From Alphaproteobacteria bacterium (GTDB taxonomy: Bacteria > Pseudomonadota > Alphaproteobacteria > RF32 > CAG-239): a stretch of DNA of 64,000 nucleotides. The notes under the pieces were generated by a model. That model worked only from the letters and a program-made list of their open reading frames with translations. It ran no database searches and was not told the origin of the DNA. Position numbers and translations under genes: made by a program. Each line of letters starts with the position of its first letter. Position 1 is the stretch's first letter. Location of the stretch: contig JAFVWM010000017.1 of the NCBI GenBank assembly GCA_017501665.1, positions 30,361 through 94,360 of the forward strand. The letters run 5' to 3'. Of this stretch, positions 35,591 through 45,873 are shown piece after piece.

Positions 35591-36127
35591 TTATTTTTTC
35601 TTGCCTTCTTTACGACGTACATATTCGCCTACATATCTGATACCTTTACCTTTGTATGGCTCAGGTTTTCTCCATTCGCGAATTTCCGAAGCTGTTTGAC
35701 CGACAAGTTGTTTATCTGCACCAAAGATGCTGATTTGTGTCGGAGATGTACAAGTGATTTTTAAACCTTTGGGAGTTTCAATAGTAACATCATGAGAATA
35801 ACCCAAAGATAAAACCAATTTAGTACCTTCTACACGGGCTTTATAACCCACACCGATCAGCTCTAATTCTTTTGTAAAGCCTTCGTTAACACCCTTAACC
35901 AAAGTGTTAATGTTAGCTCTTGTTGTACCCCACAAGGCTCTGGCATTTTTGTCTTCACCCTTAGGAGTAACAACTACTTTATTTCCATCCATTGCAACTG
36001 ATACTTGATCAGGATTATAGTGGCAAGACAACTCGCCGTTTTTACCCTTAACCAAAACTTTTTCAGCTTCAATAGTAACGTTAACGCCTTCAGGAACGAT
36101 AACCGGATATTTTCCAACTCTAGACAT
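35591..36127 (-). CDS. rplF: 50S ribosomal protein L6
   Basis: The 178 residues begin MSRVGKYPVIVPEGV and include TTRANINTLVKGVNEGF, the signature GVGYKARVEG, and the C-terminal PEPYKGKGIRYVGEYVRRKEGKK. L6 sits at the base of the L7/L12 stalk near the factor-binding site. Confidence 0.97.
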   Translation of the reverse strand: MSRVGKYPVIVPEGVNVTIEAEKVLVKGKNGELSCHYNPDQVSVAMDGNKVVVTPKGEDKNARALWGTTRANINTLVKGVNEGFTKELELIGVGYKARVEGTKLVLSLGYSHDVTIETPKGLKITCTSPTQISIFGADKQLVGQTASEIREWRKPEPYKGKGIRYVGEYVRRKEGKKK

Positions 36128-36142
36128 ACCGATAATCCTCCC

Positions 36143-36541
36143 TTAAAATACTTGGCACAAAATTTCGCCGCCGACATTGGCTTTTCTGGCATCATTATCA
36201 CTCATAACACCTTGAGGAGTTGAAATGATAGAAATACCCAAACCATTGTATACTCTTGGCAAATCTTTAACAGATGAATAAATTCTTCTACCCGGAGTAG
36301 ATACGCGGAAAATTTCTGTAATTACGGAAGCACCTTCAAAGTACTTCAATTTAATGTGAAGTTCATCAATTCCCGGACGTACATTGGTCTTTTCATAACC
36401 CAAAATGTAGCCTTCTTTTTTCAAAACTTCTAACACATTTTCACGCAAGCGAGAAGCAGGTGATACGACTTCACTCTTCTTAGCTCTTTGTGCGTTTCTA
36501 ATGCGTGTGAGCATATCGCCCAAAGGATCTGTCATTGACAT
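36143..36541 (-). CDS. rpsH: 30S ribosomal protein S8
   Basis: S8 nucleates assembly of the central 16S domain and in E. coli represses the spc operon. The 132 residues have [29 protein letters not shown] and the C-terminal [25 protein letters not shown]. Confidence 0.97.
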   Translation of the reverse strand: MSMTDPLGDMLTRIRNAQRAKKSEVVSPASRLRENVLEVLKKEGYILGYEKTNVRPGIDELHIKLKYFEGASVITEIFRVSTPGRRIYSSVKDLPRVYNGLGISIISTPQGVMSDNDARKANVGGEILCQVF

Positions 36542-36552
36542 ATTCGAATCTC

Positions 36553-36858
36553 CTACCAGCTTGATTTAACTAAACCCGGAATTTCGCCGAAGCTAGCCAT
36601 GTCACGTAATTCAACACGAGCCAATCCGAATTTTCTATAAACACCACGAGAACGACCGGTAATTTTGCAACGATTTCTGTATCTGATTTTTGCAGAATTA
36701 CGTGGCATCTCAGCTAATTTCAAAGTAGCTTGGAATCTCTCTTCAGGAGAAATTGTTTTATCCATAACTATCTTTTTGAGCTTATTACGACGTGAAGCAA
36801 ACTTCTCTGCCATTTTAGCTCTTTTCAAGTTTCTGTAAACTGAACTTGTTTTTGCCAT
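36553..36858 (-). CDS. rpsN: 30S ribosomal protein S14 (zinc-free type)
   Basis: The 101-residue form has [38 protein letters not shown] split by the expected blocks, and lacks the CxxC-x12-CxxC zinc ribbon of the short type. This long form is usual in Proteobacteria. Confidence 0.97.
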   Translation of the reverse strand: MAKTSSVYRNLKRAKMAEKFASRRNKLKKIVMDKTISPEERFQATLKLAEMPRNSAKIRYRNRCKITGRSRGVYRKFGLARVELRDMASFGEIPGLVKSSW

Positions 36859-36871
36859 TGTTTATCTCCAC

Positions 36872-37411
36872 TTATTTCTTGTAAGGAAGGTTAAAGCCGG
36901 TAAGAAGAGCTTTTGCTTCTTCATCAGTTTTTGCAGTAGTACAAATACAAATGTCCATACCTCTGATGTTTTCAACTTTATCATAGTTGATTTCAGGGAA
37001 TATGATTTGTTCTTTAATACCAAATGCAAAGTTTCCTCTGCCGTCAAAGTTTTTACCACTGATACCGTGGAAGTCTCTGACGCGAGGCAATGCCATATTG
37101 ATTAATCTTTCCAAGAATTCATACATTCTTGTAGAACGCAAAGTAACTTTGCAACCGATAGGCATACCTTCTCTCAATTTGAAAGTAGCGATTGATTTAC
37201 GAGCTGTGGTAACAACAGGTTTTTGACCTGCGATCAAAGCTAATTCCTCAACAGCATTGTTCAATTTTTTCTTATCGACAGTGGCATCGCCAACACCGAT
37301 ATTCAAAACAATTTTAGTCAATTTCGGAATCTCGTGTGGGTTTGTGTAACCGAATTTTTCCACAAGAGATTTTTTTATGACTTGATTGTATAAGTCTTCA
37401 AAATTTGCCAT
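36872..37411 (-). CDS. rplE: 50S ribosomal protein L5
   Basis: L5 binds 5S rRNA. The 179 residues from ATG 37411 contain [50 protein letters not shown] and [14 protein letters not shown] lies eight bases before this ATG and overlaps the rplX stop, so I prefer it to the ATG five codons upstream. Confidence 0.96.
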   Translation of the reverse strand: MANFEDLYNQVIKKSLVEKFGYTNPHEIPKLTKIVLNIGVGDATVDKKKLNNAVEELALIAGQKPVVTTARKSIATFKLREGMPIGCKVTLRSTRMYEFLERLINMALPRVRDFHGISGKNFDGRGNFAFGIKEQIIFPEINYDKVENIRGMDICICTTAKTDEEAKALLTGFNLPYKK

Positions 37412-37425
37412 AAATTTTTCTCCCA

Positions 37426-37734
37426 TTAGTCGATTACAGCACCGGTTTTACGAGCTACGCGCACTTTTTTACCATCAACTTCTTTGTAACCTACTTTAGT
37501 CGGTTTACCGTCTTTAGCAAAAGCTACATTAGAAACATTGATAGGTGCTTCTTTGGTAACAATACCTCCAGGGTTGGTTTGGCTTGGTTTGGTATGTCTT
37601 TTAACCAAATTTACGCCTTTAACAACAACCTTATTTTCTTTTGGCATTGCTTTCAAAACTTCACCAGTTTTGCCTTTGTCATCACCTGACAAAATAACAA
37701 CTTGGTCGCCCTTTTTAATTTTTAACTTAGGCAT
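37426..37734 (-). CDS. rplX: 50S ribosomal protein L24
   Basis: The 102 residues carry the KOW motif region [21 protein letters not shown] followed by [15 protein letters not shown]. Its start overlaps the rplN stop by one base. Confidence 0.97.
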   Translation of the reverse strand: MPKLKIKKGDQVVILSGDDKGKTGEVLKAMPKENKVVVKGVNLVKRHTKPSQTNPGGIVTKEAPINVSNVAFAKDGKPTKVGYKEVDGKKVRVARKTGAVID

Positions 37735-38102
37735 TATAATACCTCCGGTGCTAATGAAATAATTTTCATAAATTTCTTGCTTCTGAGTTCTCTTGTAACA
37801 GGACCGAAAATACGAGTACCGATAGGTTCTCCGTCTTTGTTAATAAGAACTGCAGCGTTTTTATCAAAACGGATTACTGATCCGTCTTTTCTTCTGATGT
37901 CCGAAGCTGTACGAACAATCACAGCCTTATGAACATCACCTTTTTTTACACGACCCTTTGGAATAGCATCTTTAATAGACACTACTATAACATCGCCAAC
38001 AGAGGCATGCATTCTCTTGGAACCACCAAGAACTTTAATGCACTGCACCTGACGAGCACCAGAGTTGTCGGCGACATCAAGGTTGGTTTGCATCTGTATC
38101 AT
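37734..38102 (-). CDS. rplN: 50S ribosomal protein L14
   Basis: The 122 residues have [17 protein letters not shown] and [27 protein letters not shown] in family order. L14 forms part of the intersubunit bridge and is the docking site of RsfS, which is encoded in this window at 55.8 kb. Confidence 0.97.
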   Translation of the reverse strand: MIQMQTNLDVADNSGARQVQCIKVLGGSKRMHASVGDVIVVSIKDAIPKGRVKKGDVHKAVIVRTASDIRRKDGSVIRFDKNAAVLINKDGEPIGTRIFGPVTRELRSKKFMKIISLAPEVL

Positions 38103-38132
38103 TTTCTAATTCCTTTTCTTTAATTTAGTTTC

Positions 38133-38180
38133 CTGTCTGAGGACATTGCCATTCTGAAGATAACAACATCCTCAAAACAG
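38133..38180 (-). other. Possible intercistronic hairpin between rpsQ and rplN
   Basis: CTGT and TGAGGA (38133-38143) can pair with TCCTCA and ACAG (38169-38180) around a large loop. It lies in an 85-base gap, the longest in this cluster apart from the rpmD-rplO one; most neighbours are 0-15 bases apart. No T-run follows. A processing or regulatory role is possible but weakly supported. Confidence 0.35.
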
Positions 38181-38187
38181 ATTTTTC

Positions 38188-38424
38188 TTAGGCGTTATCA
38201 ACGATCACAGTCCAAGTCTTGTTCTTTGAAACAGGAGCGCATTCTTGAATACGAACTGTATCACCAACTTTGAACTGATTGTTCTCATCATGAGCAGCAT
38301 ATTTTTTGCTTTTCTTGATGAATTTTTTATAAACAGGGTGCATAACTTGACGCTCAACACTGACTACGACAGTTTTGTCCTGCTTATCACTCACAACAAC
38401 ACCTTGAAGAATTCTTTTAGGCAT
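38188..38424 (-). CDS. rpsQ: 30S ribosomal protein S17
   Basis: The 78 residues have the OB-fold pattern [22 protein letters not shown] and [33 protein letters not shown]17 binds the 5' domain of 16S rRNA. Confidence 0.97.
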   Translation of the reverse strand: MPKRILQGVVVSDKQDKTVVVSVERQVMHPVYKKFIKKSKKYAAHDENNQFKVGDTVRIQECAPVSKNKTWTVIVDNA

Positions 38425-38436
38425 TATATTTCTCCC

Positions 38437-38634
38437 TTAGTTATTCTTCTTGCGCTCAGTGATGAGCGTGTTGATTTTTGCTACTTCCTTACGAACTTTT
38501 GCCAGCTGAGCTGTATTTTGCAATTGTCCGGTAGATTGTTGGATGCGCAAATTAAATTGTTCTTTTTTGCATTCGACCAATTTAGATTCTAACTCATCCA
38601 AACTCATAGCACGAAGATCTTTAGTTTTTACCAT
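38437..38634 (-). CDS. rpmC: 50S ribosomal protein L29
   Basis: A 65-residue two-helix protein with DLRAMSLDELESKLVECKKEQFNLRIQ. L29 lies near the exit tunnel. It overlaps rplP by one base. Confidence 0.96.
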   Translation of the reverse strand: MVKTKDLRAMSLDELESKLVECKKEQFNLRIQQSTGQLQNTAQLAKVRKEVAKINTLITERKKNN

Positions 38635-39062
38635 TATTCTGCTCCCAGTTCTGAATTAAGTTTTTTAACAAACTTTGTTTTGATTGGAAGTTTGGCAGCA
38701 CCCAAAGCCAAAGCTCTGCGAGCAGTGTCTTCATCAATACCGCTACATTCAAACAAAACGCGACCCGGTTTAACTCTGGCAACCCAGAATTCAACAGAAC
38801 CTTTACCTTTACCCATACGAACTTCGGCTGGTTTATCAGTAACCGGTACGTCTGGGAAAATTCTAATCCATAACTGACCAAGTCTTTTCATCTCACGAGT
38901 AATAGCACGACGAGCTGCCTCAATTTGACGAGCTGTGATGCGTTCCGGAGTCAAAGCCTTTAAGCCATATGAACCAAAACTCAAGTCTGATCCGCCTTTG
39001 GCCAAGCCGTGAATACGACCCTTATGCTGTTTGCGGAATTTTAATCTTTTTGGACTTAACAT
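38634..39062 (-). CDS. rplP: 50S ribosomal protein L16
   Basis: The 142 residues have [38 protein letters not shown] and [24 protein letters not shown]16 helps position tRNA in the A and P sites. Confidence 0.97.
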   Translation of the reverse strand: MLSPKRLKFRKQHKGRIHGLAKGGSDLSFGSYGLKALTPERITARQIEAARRAITREMKRLGQLWIRIFPDVPVTDKPAEVRMGKGKGSVEFWVARVKPGRVLFECSGIDEDTARRALALGAAKLPIKTKFVKKLNSELGAE

Positions 39063-39075
39063 CTTTATTCACCCA

Positions 39076-39744
39076 TTATTTCTGTTCAGCCAACTTTTTG
39101 TCTTGGGCCATAGGATCATGAGCCATAATTTCGCCCTTATAGATCCAAACTTTAACGCCACAAGCACCATAAGTTGTATGAGCTGTTGATGTAGCATAAT
39201 CAATGTCAGCACGCAATGTGTGCAAAGGTACACGACCTTCACGATAGTGTTCGGTTCTTGCAATTTCAGCACCGCCTAAACGACCTGAACATGCAACCTT
39301 AATACCTTCGGCACCCAAACGCAAAGCTGATTGCATAACGCGTTTCATAGCACGACGGAAAGCAACACGTCTTTCCAATTGTTGTGCAACGCTGTCAGCC
39401 ACCAATTGTGCATCCAACTCAGGTTTTCTAACTTCCAAGATGTTCAATTGAACTTCAGAATCTGTCATTTTTTGAATATCTTTTCTTAAGAATTCAATAT
39501 CTTGACCTTTCTTACCAATTACAACACCCGGTCTTGCAGAATGAATTGTAACTCTTGCTTTTTTAGCAGGACGTTCAATAACAATCTTGCTGATACCTGC
39601 TTGAGCCAATTTTTCTTTCAAGAATTCTTTAATTTTAACATCTTCGTGAAGGTAATCTGAATATTTGTCATCAGCATACCAACGAGAGTCCCATGTACGG
39701 TTAACTCCAAGACGAAGACTTGTAGGATTTACTTTTTGTCCCAT
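39076..39744 (-). CDS. rpsC: 30S ribosomal protein S3
   Basis: S3 lies at the mRNA entry channel. From the ATG at 39744 it has 222 residues: [20 protein letters not shown], the KH motif [17 protein letters not shown], and [16 protein letters not shown] in the rplV stop region precedes this ATG; the longer frame overlaps rplV. Confidence 0.97.
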   Translation of the reverse strand: MGQKVNPTSLRLGVNRTWDSRWYADDKYSDYLHEDVKIKEFLKEKLAQAGISKIVIERPAKKARVTIHSARPGVVIGKKGQDIEFLRKDIQKMTDSEVQLNILEVRKPELDAQLVADSVAQQLERRVAFRRAMKRVMQSALRLGAEGIKVACSGRLGGAEIARTEHYREGRVPLHTLRADIDYATSTAHTTYGACGVKVWIYKGEIMAHDPMAQDKKLAEQK

Positions 39745-39748
39745 CAGA

Positions 39749-40123
39749 TTACTCCCCACGCTCTGCAACAACGATAGTCATATTTGAGAAAGGCTTCAAA
39801 ACTCTTGCGCCTCTACCACGACCACGTGCATGCATACGTTTCATTACCAAACCCTTACCGACGTAAGCTTCTTTAACAAAAAGCTTGTCGATATTGAGTT
39901 GATGATTGTTCTCAGCATTGGCAATTGCAGACTGCAATACAGCCAAAGCAGTTTTTGCGATTCTTTTCTTCGAAAAGCTGAGTTCGGCAACAGCCTTAGA
40001 AGCACTCAATCCACGGATAGATTGTGCAACCAAATTCAGCTTGCGCGGAGAGGTACGAATAGAGTGGCAAATGGCCAAAGCCTCTTTTTCACCAACTCTT
40101 CTGGCATTTTTAACTTGACTCAT
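39749..40123 (-). CDS. rplV: 50S ribosomal protein L22
   Basis: The 124 residues include [17 protein letters not shown] and the tunnel-lining loop [21 protein letters not shown]. Two bases separate it from rpsS. Confidence 0.97.
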   Translation of the reverse strand: MSQVKNARRVGEKEALAICHSIRTSPRKLNLVAQSIRGLSASKAVAELSFSKKRIAKTALAVLQSAIANAENNHQLNIDKLFVKEAYVGKGLVMKRMHARGRGRGARVLKPFSNMTIVVAERGE

Positions 40124-40125
40124 AA

Positions 40126-40404
40126 TTAACCTCTCTTAGCTTTCTTGTCTGCTGCGTGACCGTAGAATGTACGTGTCGGAGCAAACTCACCGAATTTATG
40201 ACCAATCATATCCTCGGTAACCAATACCGGGATGAACTTATGACCATTGTGTACGCCGAATGTTAAACCGACAAATTGTGGCAACATTGTTGAACGGCGA
40301 GACCAAATTTTAATCACTTCGTTGCGCTTAGAAGCTCTGGCAGCTTCAGCTTTTTTCAGAAGATAGCCATCAACAAACGGCCCTTTCCATACGGAACGTG
40401 TCAT
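40126..40404 (-). CDS. rpsS: 30S ribosomal protein S19
   Basis: The 92 residues begin [18 protein letters not shown] and have [16 protein letters not shown] and [21 protein letters not shown]19 is in the small-subunit head near the A-site finger. Confidence 0.97.
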   Translation of the reverse strand: MTRSVWKGPFVDGYLLKKAEAARASKRNEVIKIWSRRSTMLPQFVGLTFGVHNGHKFIPVLVTEDMIGHKFGEFAPTRTFYGHAADKKAKRG

Positions 40405-40416
40405 TAGCGTTTCTCC

Positions 40417-41253
40417 TTATTTCTTTTTGTTTTCATGACGAGTTCTCATGATGAACTTGTCAGTTTTCTTGTTAGTACGAGTTTTAGCACCCTTAGTAGG
40501 TTTACCCCAAGGAGTAACAGGATGACGACCGCCTGATGTACGACCTTCACCACCACCGTGCGGGTGATCAACCGGGTTCATAGCAACACCACGAGAAACC
40601 GGACGGTTACCTAACCAACGGTTACGACCGGCCTTACCGAGTGATTTATTTTGGTTATCAGGGTTAGATACTGCACCAACAGTAGCCAAACATTCTTCAC
40701 GAACAACCCTTAACTCACCGGAACTCAATTTCAATTGAGCATAACCGGCATCTTTACCGACCAATTGAGCATAACAACCGGCAGAACGAACCAATTGTCC
40801 GCCTTTTCCGGCCTTCAACTCAACGTTATGGATGATAGTACCGACCGGCATATTTTTCAAAGGCATAGCATTACCCGGTTTGATATCAGCTTTTTCAGAA
40901 GAAATAACTTTATCACCGGCTTTTAATCTTTGAGGAGCCAAAATATAAGCCTTTTCACCGTCTGCATAGCTAATCAAAGCGATAAAAGCAGAACGATTAG
41001 GATCATATTCGATTCTCTCAACAGTAGCCTCTAAATCAAATTTTCTACGTTTGAAGTCAATCACGCGTAATTTGCGTTTATGACCGCCACCAACTCTACG
41101 ACTGGTTACATGACCGTAATTGTCACGACCACCGGTTTTTGTTAAACCGACAGTCAATGTTTTTTCCGGTTTACCTTTGTACAACTCGCTTCTGTCAACG
41201 ATAACGAGCTGACGCAATCCAGGAGATGTGGGCTTATAATTTTTCAATGCCAT
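40417..41253 (-). CDS. rplB: 50S ribosomal protein L2
   Basis: L2 is essential for subunit joining and peptidyl transfer. The 278 residues have [42 protein letters not shown] and the conserved [18 protein letters not shown]. Confidence 0.98.
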   Translation of the reverse strand: MALKNYKPTSPGLRQLVIVDRSELYKGKPEKTLTVGLTKTGGRDNYGHVTSRRVGGGHKRKLRVIDFKRRKFDLEATVERIEYDPNRSAFIALISYADGEKAYILAPQRLKAGDKVISSEKADIKPGNAMPLKNMPVGTIIHNVELKAGKGGQLVRSAGCYAQLVGKDAGYAQLKLSSGELRVVREECLATVGAVSNPDNQNKSLGKAGRNRWLGNRPVSRGVAMNPVDHPHGGGEGRTSGGRHPVTPWGKPTKGAKTRTNKKTDKFIMRTRHENKKK

Positions 41254-41256
41254 TTC

Positions 41257-41574
41257 TTATATTCCCGTAGTAACATCAATGTTTTGACCTTCGGCAAGAG
41301 TAACCACAGCCTTTTTATAATCAGAACGTTGTCCGATATGACCGCGGAAAACTTTTTGTTTGCCGTTTGTACGAATTGTATTCACTTTGTTTACTTTAAC
41401 ATTAAAGATTGCTTCAACAGCAGCCTTAACCTCGTCTTTAGAAGCAGACAAAGGAACGATAAATGTAACCTTGCCGTTTTCTGAAGAAATCATAGATTTT
41501 TCAGTAATAACCGGGCGTACTAATGTATCATACATTTTAGCAGTTACATTGTTTGTTTTTTTAGACTTACTCAT
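41257..41574 (-). CDS. rplW: 50S ribosomal protein L23
   Basis: L23 docks trigger factor and SRP at the tunnel exit. From the ATG at 41574, which overlaps the rplD stop in an ATGA arrangement, it has 105 residues with [11 protein letters not shown] and [18 protein letters not shown]. The upstream frame extension lies inside rplD. Confidence 0.95.
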   Translation of the reverse strand: MSKSKKTNNVTAKMYDTLVRPVITEKSMISSENGKVTFIVPLSASKDEVKAAVEAIFNVKVNKVNTIRTNGKQKVFRGHIGQRSDYKKAVVTLAEGQNIDVTTGI

Positions 41575-42191
41575 TTCAATCTTTCTCCCAAGCAAACAAC
41601 TGCATCTTTAGTCAAGACTAATTTTTCTCTTCTCAAGATGTCGTAAACGTTAGCACCAACAGTCGGTAAAACATCAACACCAACAAGGTTACGAGAAGCC
41701 AAAGCAAAGTTGGTATCAACTTCTTTGCCATCAATGAACAAGCTGTTGTTCAAACCGCAAGCACTCAATTTTTCGTTCAACAACTTTGTTTTCGGTTCAG
41801 CCAATTTAGCTTCATCAATAATAACCAAGTTGCCTTCTTTAGCTTTTGCAGACAAAGCTGTCTTCAAGCCGAGCTTACGGAATTTTTTGGTCAAATCATG
41901 TGAGTGATCACGAACAACCGGACCAAATACAACACCACCCTTGCGGAATTGTGTTCCTTTGCGAGAACCCTGACGAGCTCTACCACCGCCTTTTTGTTTA
42001 AAAGGTTTTGCAGGAGTTAATGCAACTTCTGAACGACCTTTGGTTTTGTGTGTACCGGCTTGAAGTCTGGCCAATTGCCATACAACAACACGGTGTAAGA
42101 TGTCAGCGCAAACTTCCAAACCAAAAATTGATTTGTCAAGTTCAATTGAACCAACAACTTTATTTTCTAAATTTAAGATGTCCTGTTTCAT
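41571..42191 (-). CDS. rplD: 50S ribosomal protein L4
   Basis: L4 lines the exit tunnel and in E. coli represses the S10 operon. The 206 residues have [17 protein letters not shown]-type sequence, [25 protein letters not shown] split across the loop, and [28 protein letters not shown] lies eight bases before the ATG at 42191; the ATG three codons earlier is less well placed. Confidence 0.96.
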   Translation of the reverse strand: MKQDILNLENKVVGSIELDKSIFGLEVCADILHRVVVWQLARLQAGTHKTKGRSEVALTPAKPFKQKGGGRARQGSRKGTQFRKGGVVFGPVVRDHSHDLTKKFRKLGLKTALSAKAKEGNLVIIDEAKLAEPKTKLLNEKLSACGLNNSLFIDGKEVDTNFALASRNLVGVDVLPTVGANVYDILRREKLVLTKDAVVCLGERLK

Positions 42192-42211
42192 TATCTTCAT
42201 CCTTATAATCT

Positions 42212-42940
42212 TTATGCATTCTCAGCCGGAGCTTCAACCTCGGCTTTAACTGCAACAGGTTCATCAACTTTAATCAAACCGGCAGGAGTAGGTAAAGAAA
42301 CTGAAGAAACCTTCTTAACGGCATCGGTAACATATACCCAAGAATTTTCACTTCCGGGAACACCACCTTTAACCATAATCAAGCCCTTATCAGCATTAAC
42401 AGACACAACTTTCAAGTTTTGAACGGTTACGCGCTCATCACCCATATGTCCGGCCATTTTCTTACCCTTAAATACTTTACCGGGATCTTGTCTTTGTCCT
42501 GTAGAACCATGAGAACGGTGAGAAATCGACACACCGTGAGTAGCTTCCAAACCGGCAAAGTTGTGGCGTTTCATAGCACCGGCAAAACCTTTACCGTTAG
42601 ATGTTCCGCATACGTCAACGTAGCAACCCGGAACAAAATGTTCTACAGATAATTTATCACCGACCGAAAGAAGACAATCTTCAGAAACTCTGAATTCTGC
42701 CAATTTTTTCTTCGGTTCAACATTAGCCTTTGCAAAATATCCCTTCAAAGGTTTAGACAAGTTTTTGGCCTTTACGGAACCGCAACCCAATTGAACAGAT
42801 GTATAACCATCTTTTTCTTGAGTCTTAACGGCAACAACTTCCAAACCGTCAACTTGCAAAACCGTAACGGGAACGTGAGTTCCGTCAACGTCGAAAATGC
42901 GGGACATTCCAAGTTTTTTTGCAATCAGACCTGTACGCAT
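42212..42940 (-). CDS. rplC: 50S ribosomal protein L3
   Basis: The 242 residues begin [20 protein letters not shown] and carry [50 protein letters not shown] glutamate/alanine-rich tail ([13 protein letters not shown]) extends beyond the usual end by about 20-30 residues. Confidence 0.97.
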   Translation of the reverse strand: MRTGLIAKKLGMSRIFDVDGTHVPVTVLQVDGLEVVAVKTQEKDGYTSVQLGCGSVKAKNLSKPLKGYFAKANVEPKKKLAEFRVSEDCLLSVGDKLSVEHFVPGCYVDVCGTSNGKGFAGAMKRHNFAGLEATHGVSISHRSHGSTGQRQDPGKVFKGKKMAGHMGDERVTVQNLKVVSVNADKGLIMVKGGVPGSENSWVYVTDAVKKVSSVSLPTPAGLIKVDEPVAVKAEVEAPAENA

Positions 42941-43002
42941 TATTATTTTTTCCTTTTCTTAATAGGTTGACTTAAAATTTTTATCTCAAGCCAACATTAA
43001 CA

Positions 43003-43311
43003 TTATAACTTAATTTCAACATTAACACCGGCAGCCAAATCTAACTTCATCAAAGCATCAACTGTTTGCGGTGTCGGATCTACGATATCAAGAAGTCTTT
43101 TGTGAGTTCTGATTTCGAACTGCTCACGAGATTTTTTATCTACGTGCGGAGATCTGTTAACAGTGAACTTCTCGATTCTTGTCGGAAGAGGAATAGGACC
43201 TCTTACGTTAGCGCCTGTTCTTTTGGCTGTGTGAACGATTTCTTTTGTAGAAAGGTCCAACAAGCGATGATCAAAAGCTTTCAAGCGAATTCTGATATTT
43301 TGTGTATCCAT
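43003..43311 (-). CDS. rpsJ: 30S ribosomal protein S10
   Basis: S10 (NusE) also joins the antitermination complex. The 102 residues begin [20 protein letters not shown] and contain [36 protein letters not shown] as successive blocks. I use the ATG at 43311 because it matches the family start; an upstream ATG at 43344 adds 11 unusual residues. It is the first gene of the cluster. Confidence 0.97.
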   Translation of the reverse strand: MDTQNIRIRLKAFDHRLLDLSTKEIVHTAKRTGANVRGPIPLPTRIEKFTVNRSPHVDKKSREQFEIRTHKRLLDIVDPTPQTVDALMKLDLAAGVNVEIKL

Positions 43312-43476
43312 CTTAAAATACTTTTCCTTATAACTAGACGGCATAAATTCACCAAATTTAGAATTTTGCCATCTAAAAGTTTAACCTATGCAGAGCCTTA
43401 CAGTTTCTTATTTTTCGTCAGTTTAAACAAACGCCCTAACTTAATAAAAAGCTAGGAAAACCTAAGGTTGCGCTAT

Positions 43477-43504
43477 GTTTTATATCGCAAAGATTTGAGG
43501 TCAA
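43477..43504 (-). promoter_or_regulatory. Second candidate promoter in the rpsJ leader
   Basis: On the minus strand TTGACC (43504-43499) and TAAAAC (43482-43477) are 16 bases apart. The -35 is good and the -10 is weak, so this is less convincing than the upstream candidate. Confidence 0.35.
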
Positions 43505-43538
43505 AATTTCCCCAACCCCTTTGACACAGGGGCTTTGT

Positions 43539-43566
43539 AACATATCTCAAACATAATTGCAAGCAA
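43539..43566 (-). promoter_or_regulatory. Candidate main promoter of the S10-spc cluster
   Basis: On the minus strand TTGCTT (43566-43561) and TATGTT (43544-43539) are 16 bases apart, directly before a GC-richer stretch. The resulting transcript would have a leader of about 220 bases before rpsJ, long enough for ribosomal-protein autoregulation. Confidence 0.45.
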
Positions 43567-43836
43567 AAAAATGAAAAAAATTAAAAAAAATTACATTTTT
43601 ATATTTTTGCAAACCAAGACTCAGACTCTGTTTGAGTCAAACCAACATTTTTGTCCAACAAGAGTCTAATTCATTTCAAATCTAACATATCCTAATTATA
43701 TTTATTAAGTTATGTTATCCCCACCCAAAATAAATTTTATTTCTCAAATGAAAAAAAACATTATACCATAAATACCGATTTTGCACAAAAATCTATCTTA
43801 GCGAACAATTAAAAACTTTAACGCAACAGGCTCCAA

Positions 43837-44835
43837 ATGACAGCTGCATCATTTAACTCAAAAAATAAAACATTTAATTGTCTTTCCGTAGTAATATCCG
43901 CATACAACGAACAAGATAATATCATCCCTCTATATAGAAAACTAAAAAGAAATTTAGTATCTCTGCAAAAAAAACATTTTTATAACAACTATGAAATATT
44001 TTTTATCAATGACGGATCTACAGATCAAACAAAAAACAGAATTGAAACTCTCTGTTTAAAAGACAAACATGTTAAAATAATTTCTCTCCGCAAAAATTTT
44101 GGCAAATCAACAGCCCTACAAACAGGATTTCATTATACTAAAGGCGATGTTATCATTACACTTGATGCCGACATGCAAGATGACCCGGATGAAATTTCTC
44201 GCTTCATAACAAAAATTCAAGAAGGCTACGATATTGTTTCCGGATGGAAAATCAATAGACTTGATCCGCTAGAAAAAAGAATAATGTCCAAAATCTTCAA
44301 TTTTATAACCAGAAAACTCTCCGGCATACGCTTACATGATTGTAACTGCGGATTTAAGGCTTACCGAAGAGATGTTATTAATGCTTTATACATTTACGGA
44401 GAATTTCATCGCTACATTCCCCTTTTGGCATCACGTAACGGATTTAGCATCTGCGAAATTCCGATAACCCATCATAAAAGATTATCAGGAAAATCCAAAT
44501 TTGGTACCGAACGGTATTTAAGAGGAATGTTTGATGCTATCTCCGTAATATTTTTACTAAAATTTTATGATAAACCCATGTATTTCTTTGGCAAAATAGG
44601 ATTGTTCTTATTTACAATAGGATTTGCCATATGCTCTTATTTAACAGCCTTGTGGTTTTCCGGACACTCCATCGGATCGCGACCCTTATTAATTTTAGGA
44701 GTTTTATTTCTTCTTATAGGCTTCCAATCTTTTTCCATCGGCCTTATTGCCAATCTGATTATTGATAACATACCGCAATCTAACAAAAATAAATTTATCA
44801 ACCAAATTGTTACAAAGAAAAATAATGATGAATAA
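43837..44835 (+). CDS. Family 2 glycosyltransferase (GtrB/DPM-like, membrane anchored)
   Basis: The 332-residue protein has a GT-A domain (about 15-235) with VVISAYNEQDNI, FINDGSTDQT, TLDADMQDDPDEI (metal-binding DxD-like) and DCNCGFKAYRRDV. Two C-terminal membrane segments follow (about 245-270 and 280-305). This matches enzymes that transfer a sugar to polyprenyl phosphate. It opens a four-gene run (GT2, methyltransferase, GtrA-like, ArnT-like). Such a run would make and flip a lipid-linked sugar and attach it to a surface glycan. A ribosome site is weak. Confidence 0.88.
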   Translation: MTAASFNSKNKTFNCLSVVISAYNEQDNIIPLYRKLKRNLVSLQKKHFYNNYEIFFINDGSTDQTKNRIETLCLKDKHVKIISLRKNFGKSTALQTGFHYTKGDVIITLDADMQDDPDEISRFITKIQEGYDIVSGWKINRLDPLEKRIMSKIFNFITRKLSGIRLHDCNCGFKAYRRDVINALYIYGEFHRYIPLLASRNGFSICEIPITHHKRLSGKSKFGTERYLRGMFDAISVIFLLKFYDKPMYFFGKIGLFLFTIGFAICSYLTALWFSGHSIGSRPLLILGVLFLLIGFQSFSIGLIANLIIDNIPQSNKNKFINQIVTKKNNDE

Positions 44836-45439
44836 AGTATATAACAGTAGCAACTTAAAGAAACACACAACAACAAATCCTTTAAAAAAATATATGATAA
44901 AATATTTTAACAATAAGCTTATCAATATCATAAACTCTATTAACACCCCAAAATCAACAATCCTTGATGCCGGATGCGGCGAAGGTTTTATTTCTAACCT
45001 TTTAGCAACTCATATTAAAGATGCAAAAATTTATGCAATTGATTCAAATCAAGACGCAATTAATTATGCATGCAAACACCAATCACCTGAGATTTATTTT
45101 TCAGTCGGAAACATCTATAACATTGACGCTCAAAATGATTCTTTTAATATTGTGTGTTCCACCGAAGTTTTAGAACATATACATCACCCGGAAGATGCCC
45201 TGAAAGAACTTTTAAGAGTTGCTCAAAATTATGTACTAATATCTGTTCCTCAAGAACCATATTTTTGTTTAGGCAATCTACTTTCCGGAAAAAATATTTT
45301 AAGATTGGGCAATCCTATAGATCACATTCATTGCTATACTTTTAACGGAATAAAAAAATTTATAAAAAAAATATTTCCCGATAAAAAAATTACTCTTTTT
45401 AATTGTATTGTATGGACCATAATTCTCATAGAAAAATGA
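44825..45439 (+). CDS. Class I SAM-dependent methyltransferase
   Basis: From the ATG at 44825, which overlaps the GT2 stop by 11 bases, the protein has 204 residues. Motif I is ILDAGCGEGFISNLL, followed by IYAIDSNQDAI (acidic ribose-binding residue), NIVCSTEVLEHIHHPEDAL and a post-motif VLISVPQEPYF. This is the UbiE/Methyltransf_11 type. The neighbours suggest a sugar- or lipid-linked substrate rather than a quinone; that is inference. An extended frame from 44762 lies inside the GT2 gene. Confidence 0.8.
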   Translation: MMNKVYNSSNLKKHTTTNPLKKYMIKYFNNKLINIINSINTPKSTILDAGCGEGFISNLLATHIKDAKIYAIDSNQDAINYACKHQSPEIYFSVGNIYNIDAQNDSFNIVCSTEVLEHIHHPEDALKELLRVAQNYVLISVPQEPYFCLGNLLSGKNILRLGNPIDHIHCYTFNGIKKFIKKIFPDKKITLFNCIVWTIILIEK

Positions 45440-45873
45440 TGCTAAAACCAAAGTTACACATACTTAATAAAGAATTTTATCGTTATCTTATGGCTGGCGC
45501 CAGTACAACGATATTGAATATTACAATTTATACTGCTTTAGTATTTTTTGATGTGCGCTATTATTTAGCAAATTTAATCACCCTTATCATAACAAAAATA
45601 TATGCTTATTACATCAATAAACAATTCGTTTATCATAGCTATTGCCCAACAAAAAAAGCAATGTTTTTTGAAGCATTAAGATTTTATGTATGTCGAGTAG
45701 GAACAGGTATATTCGATTATTTTTTCGTTATTATATCTGTTGAATTTTTTGATTTTTCAAAATTATACTCAAAATATTTTGCTATAATGATCGTTATTCT
45801 TCTAAATTATTATTTAGGAAAAAAAGTCATTTTTAAAAAGGCAACTACAAATGAAATACGTACAGAAAATTGA
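45436..45873 (+). CDS. GtrA-like membrane protein
   Basis: The 145-residue protein has four hydrophobic segments and the GtrA pattern: FYRYLMAGASTTILNITIYTALVFF, NLITLIITKIYAYYINKQFVY, and NYYLGKKVIFKK at the end. GtrA proteins are thought to flip polyprenyl-phosphate sugars across the inner membrane. The ATG forms an ATGA overlap with the preceding methyltransferase stop. Confidence 0.85.
   Translation: MMLKPKLHILNKEFYRYLMAGASTTILNITIYTALVFFDVRYYLANLITLIITKIYAYYINKQFVYHSYCPTKKAMFFEALRFYVCRVGTGIFDYFFVIISVEFFDFSKLYSKYFAIMIVILLNYYLGKKVIFKKATTNEIRTEN

Larger units (their letters stand above)
43345..43836. other. Divergent intergenic region upstream of rpsJ
   Basis: This AT-rich gap of about 490 bases separates the ribosomal cluster from the glycosyltransferase genes. 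The left half holds the long rpsJ leader (about 230 bases from the best promoter). The leader includes a GC-richer stretch with a small CCCC/GGGG hairpin near 43514-43533. The right half has a short inverted repeat GACTCA/TGAGTC near 43617-43637 and nothing else I can name. I found no tRNA or small reading frame. Confidence 0.6.

Noticed and set aside
43617-43637. GACTCA/TGAGTC inverted repeat as an operator or terminator
   Set aside because: Six-base stem without T-run and no nearby promoter elements I can place; could be chance in AT-rich DNA.
43345-43836. tRNA gene in the large divergent gap
   Set aside because: I found no cloverleaf or GGTTCRA-type T-loop on either strand there or in the other gaps.
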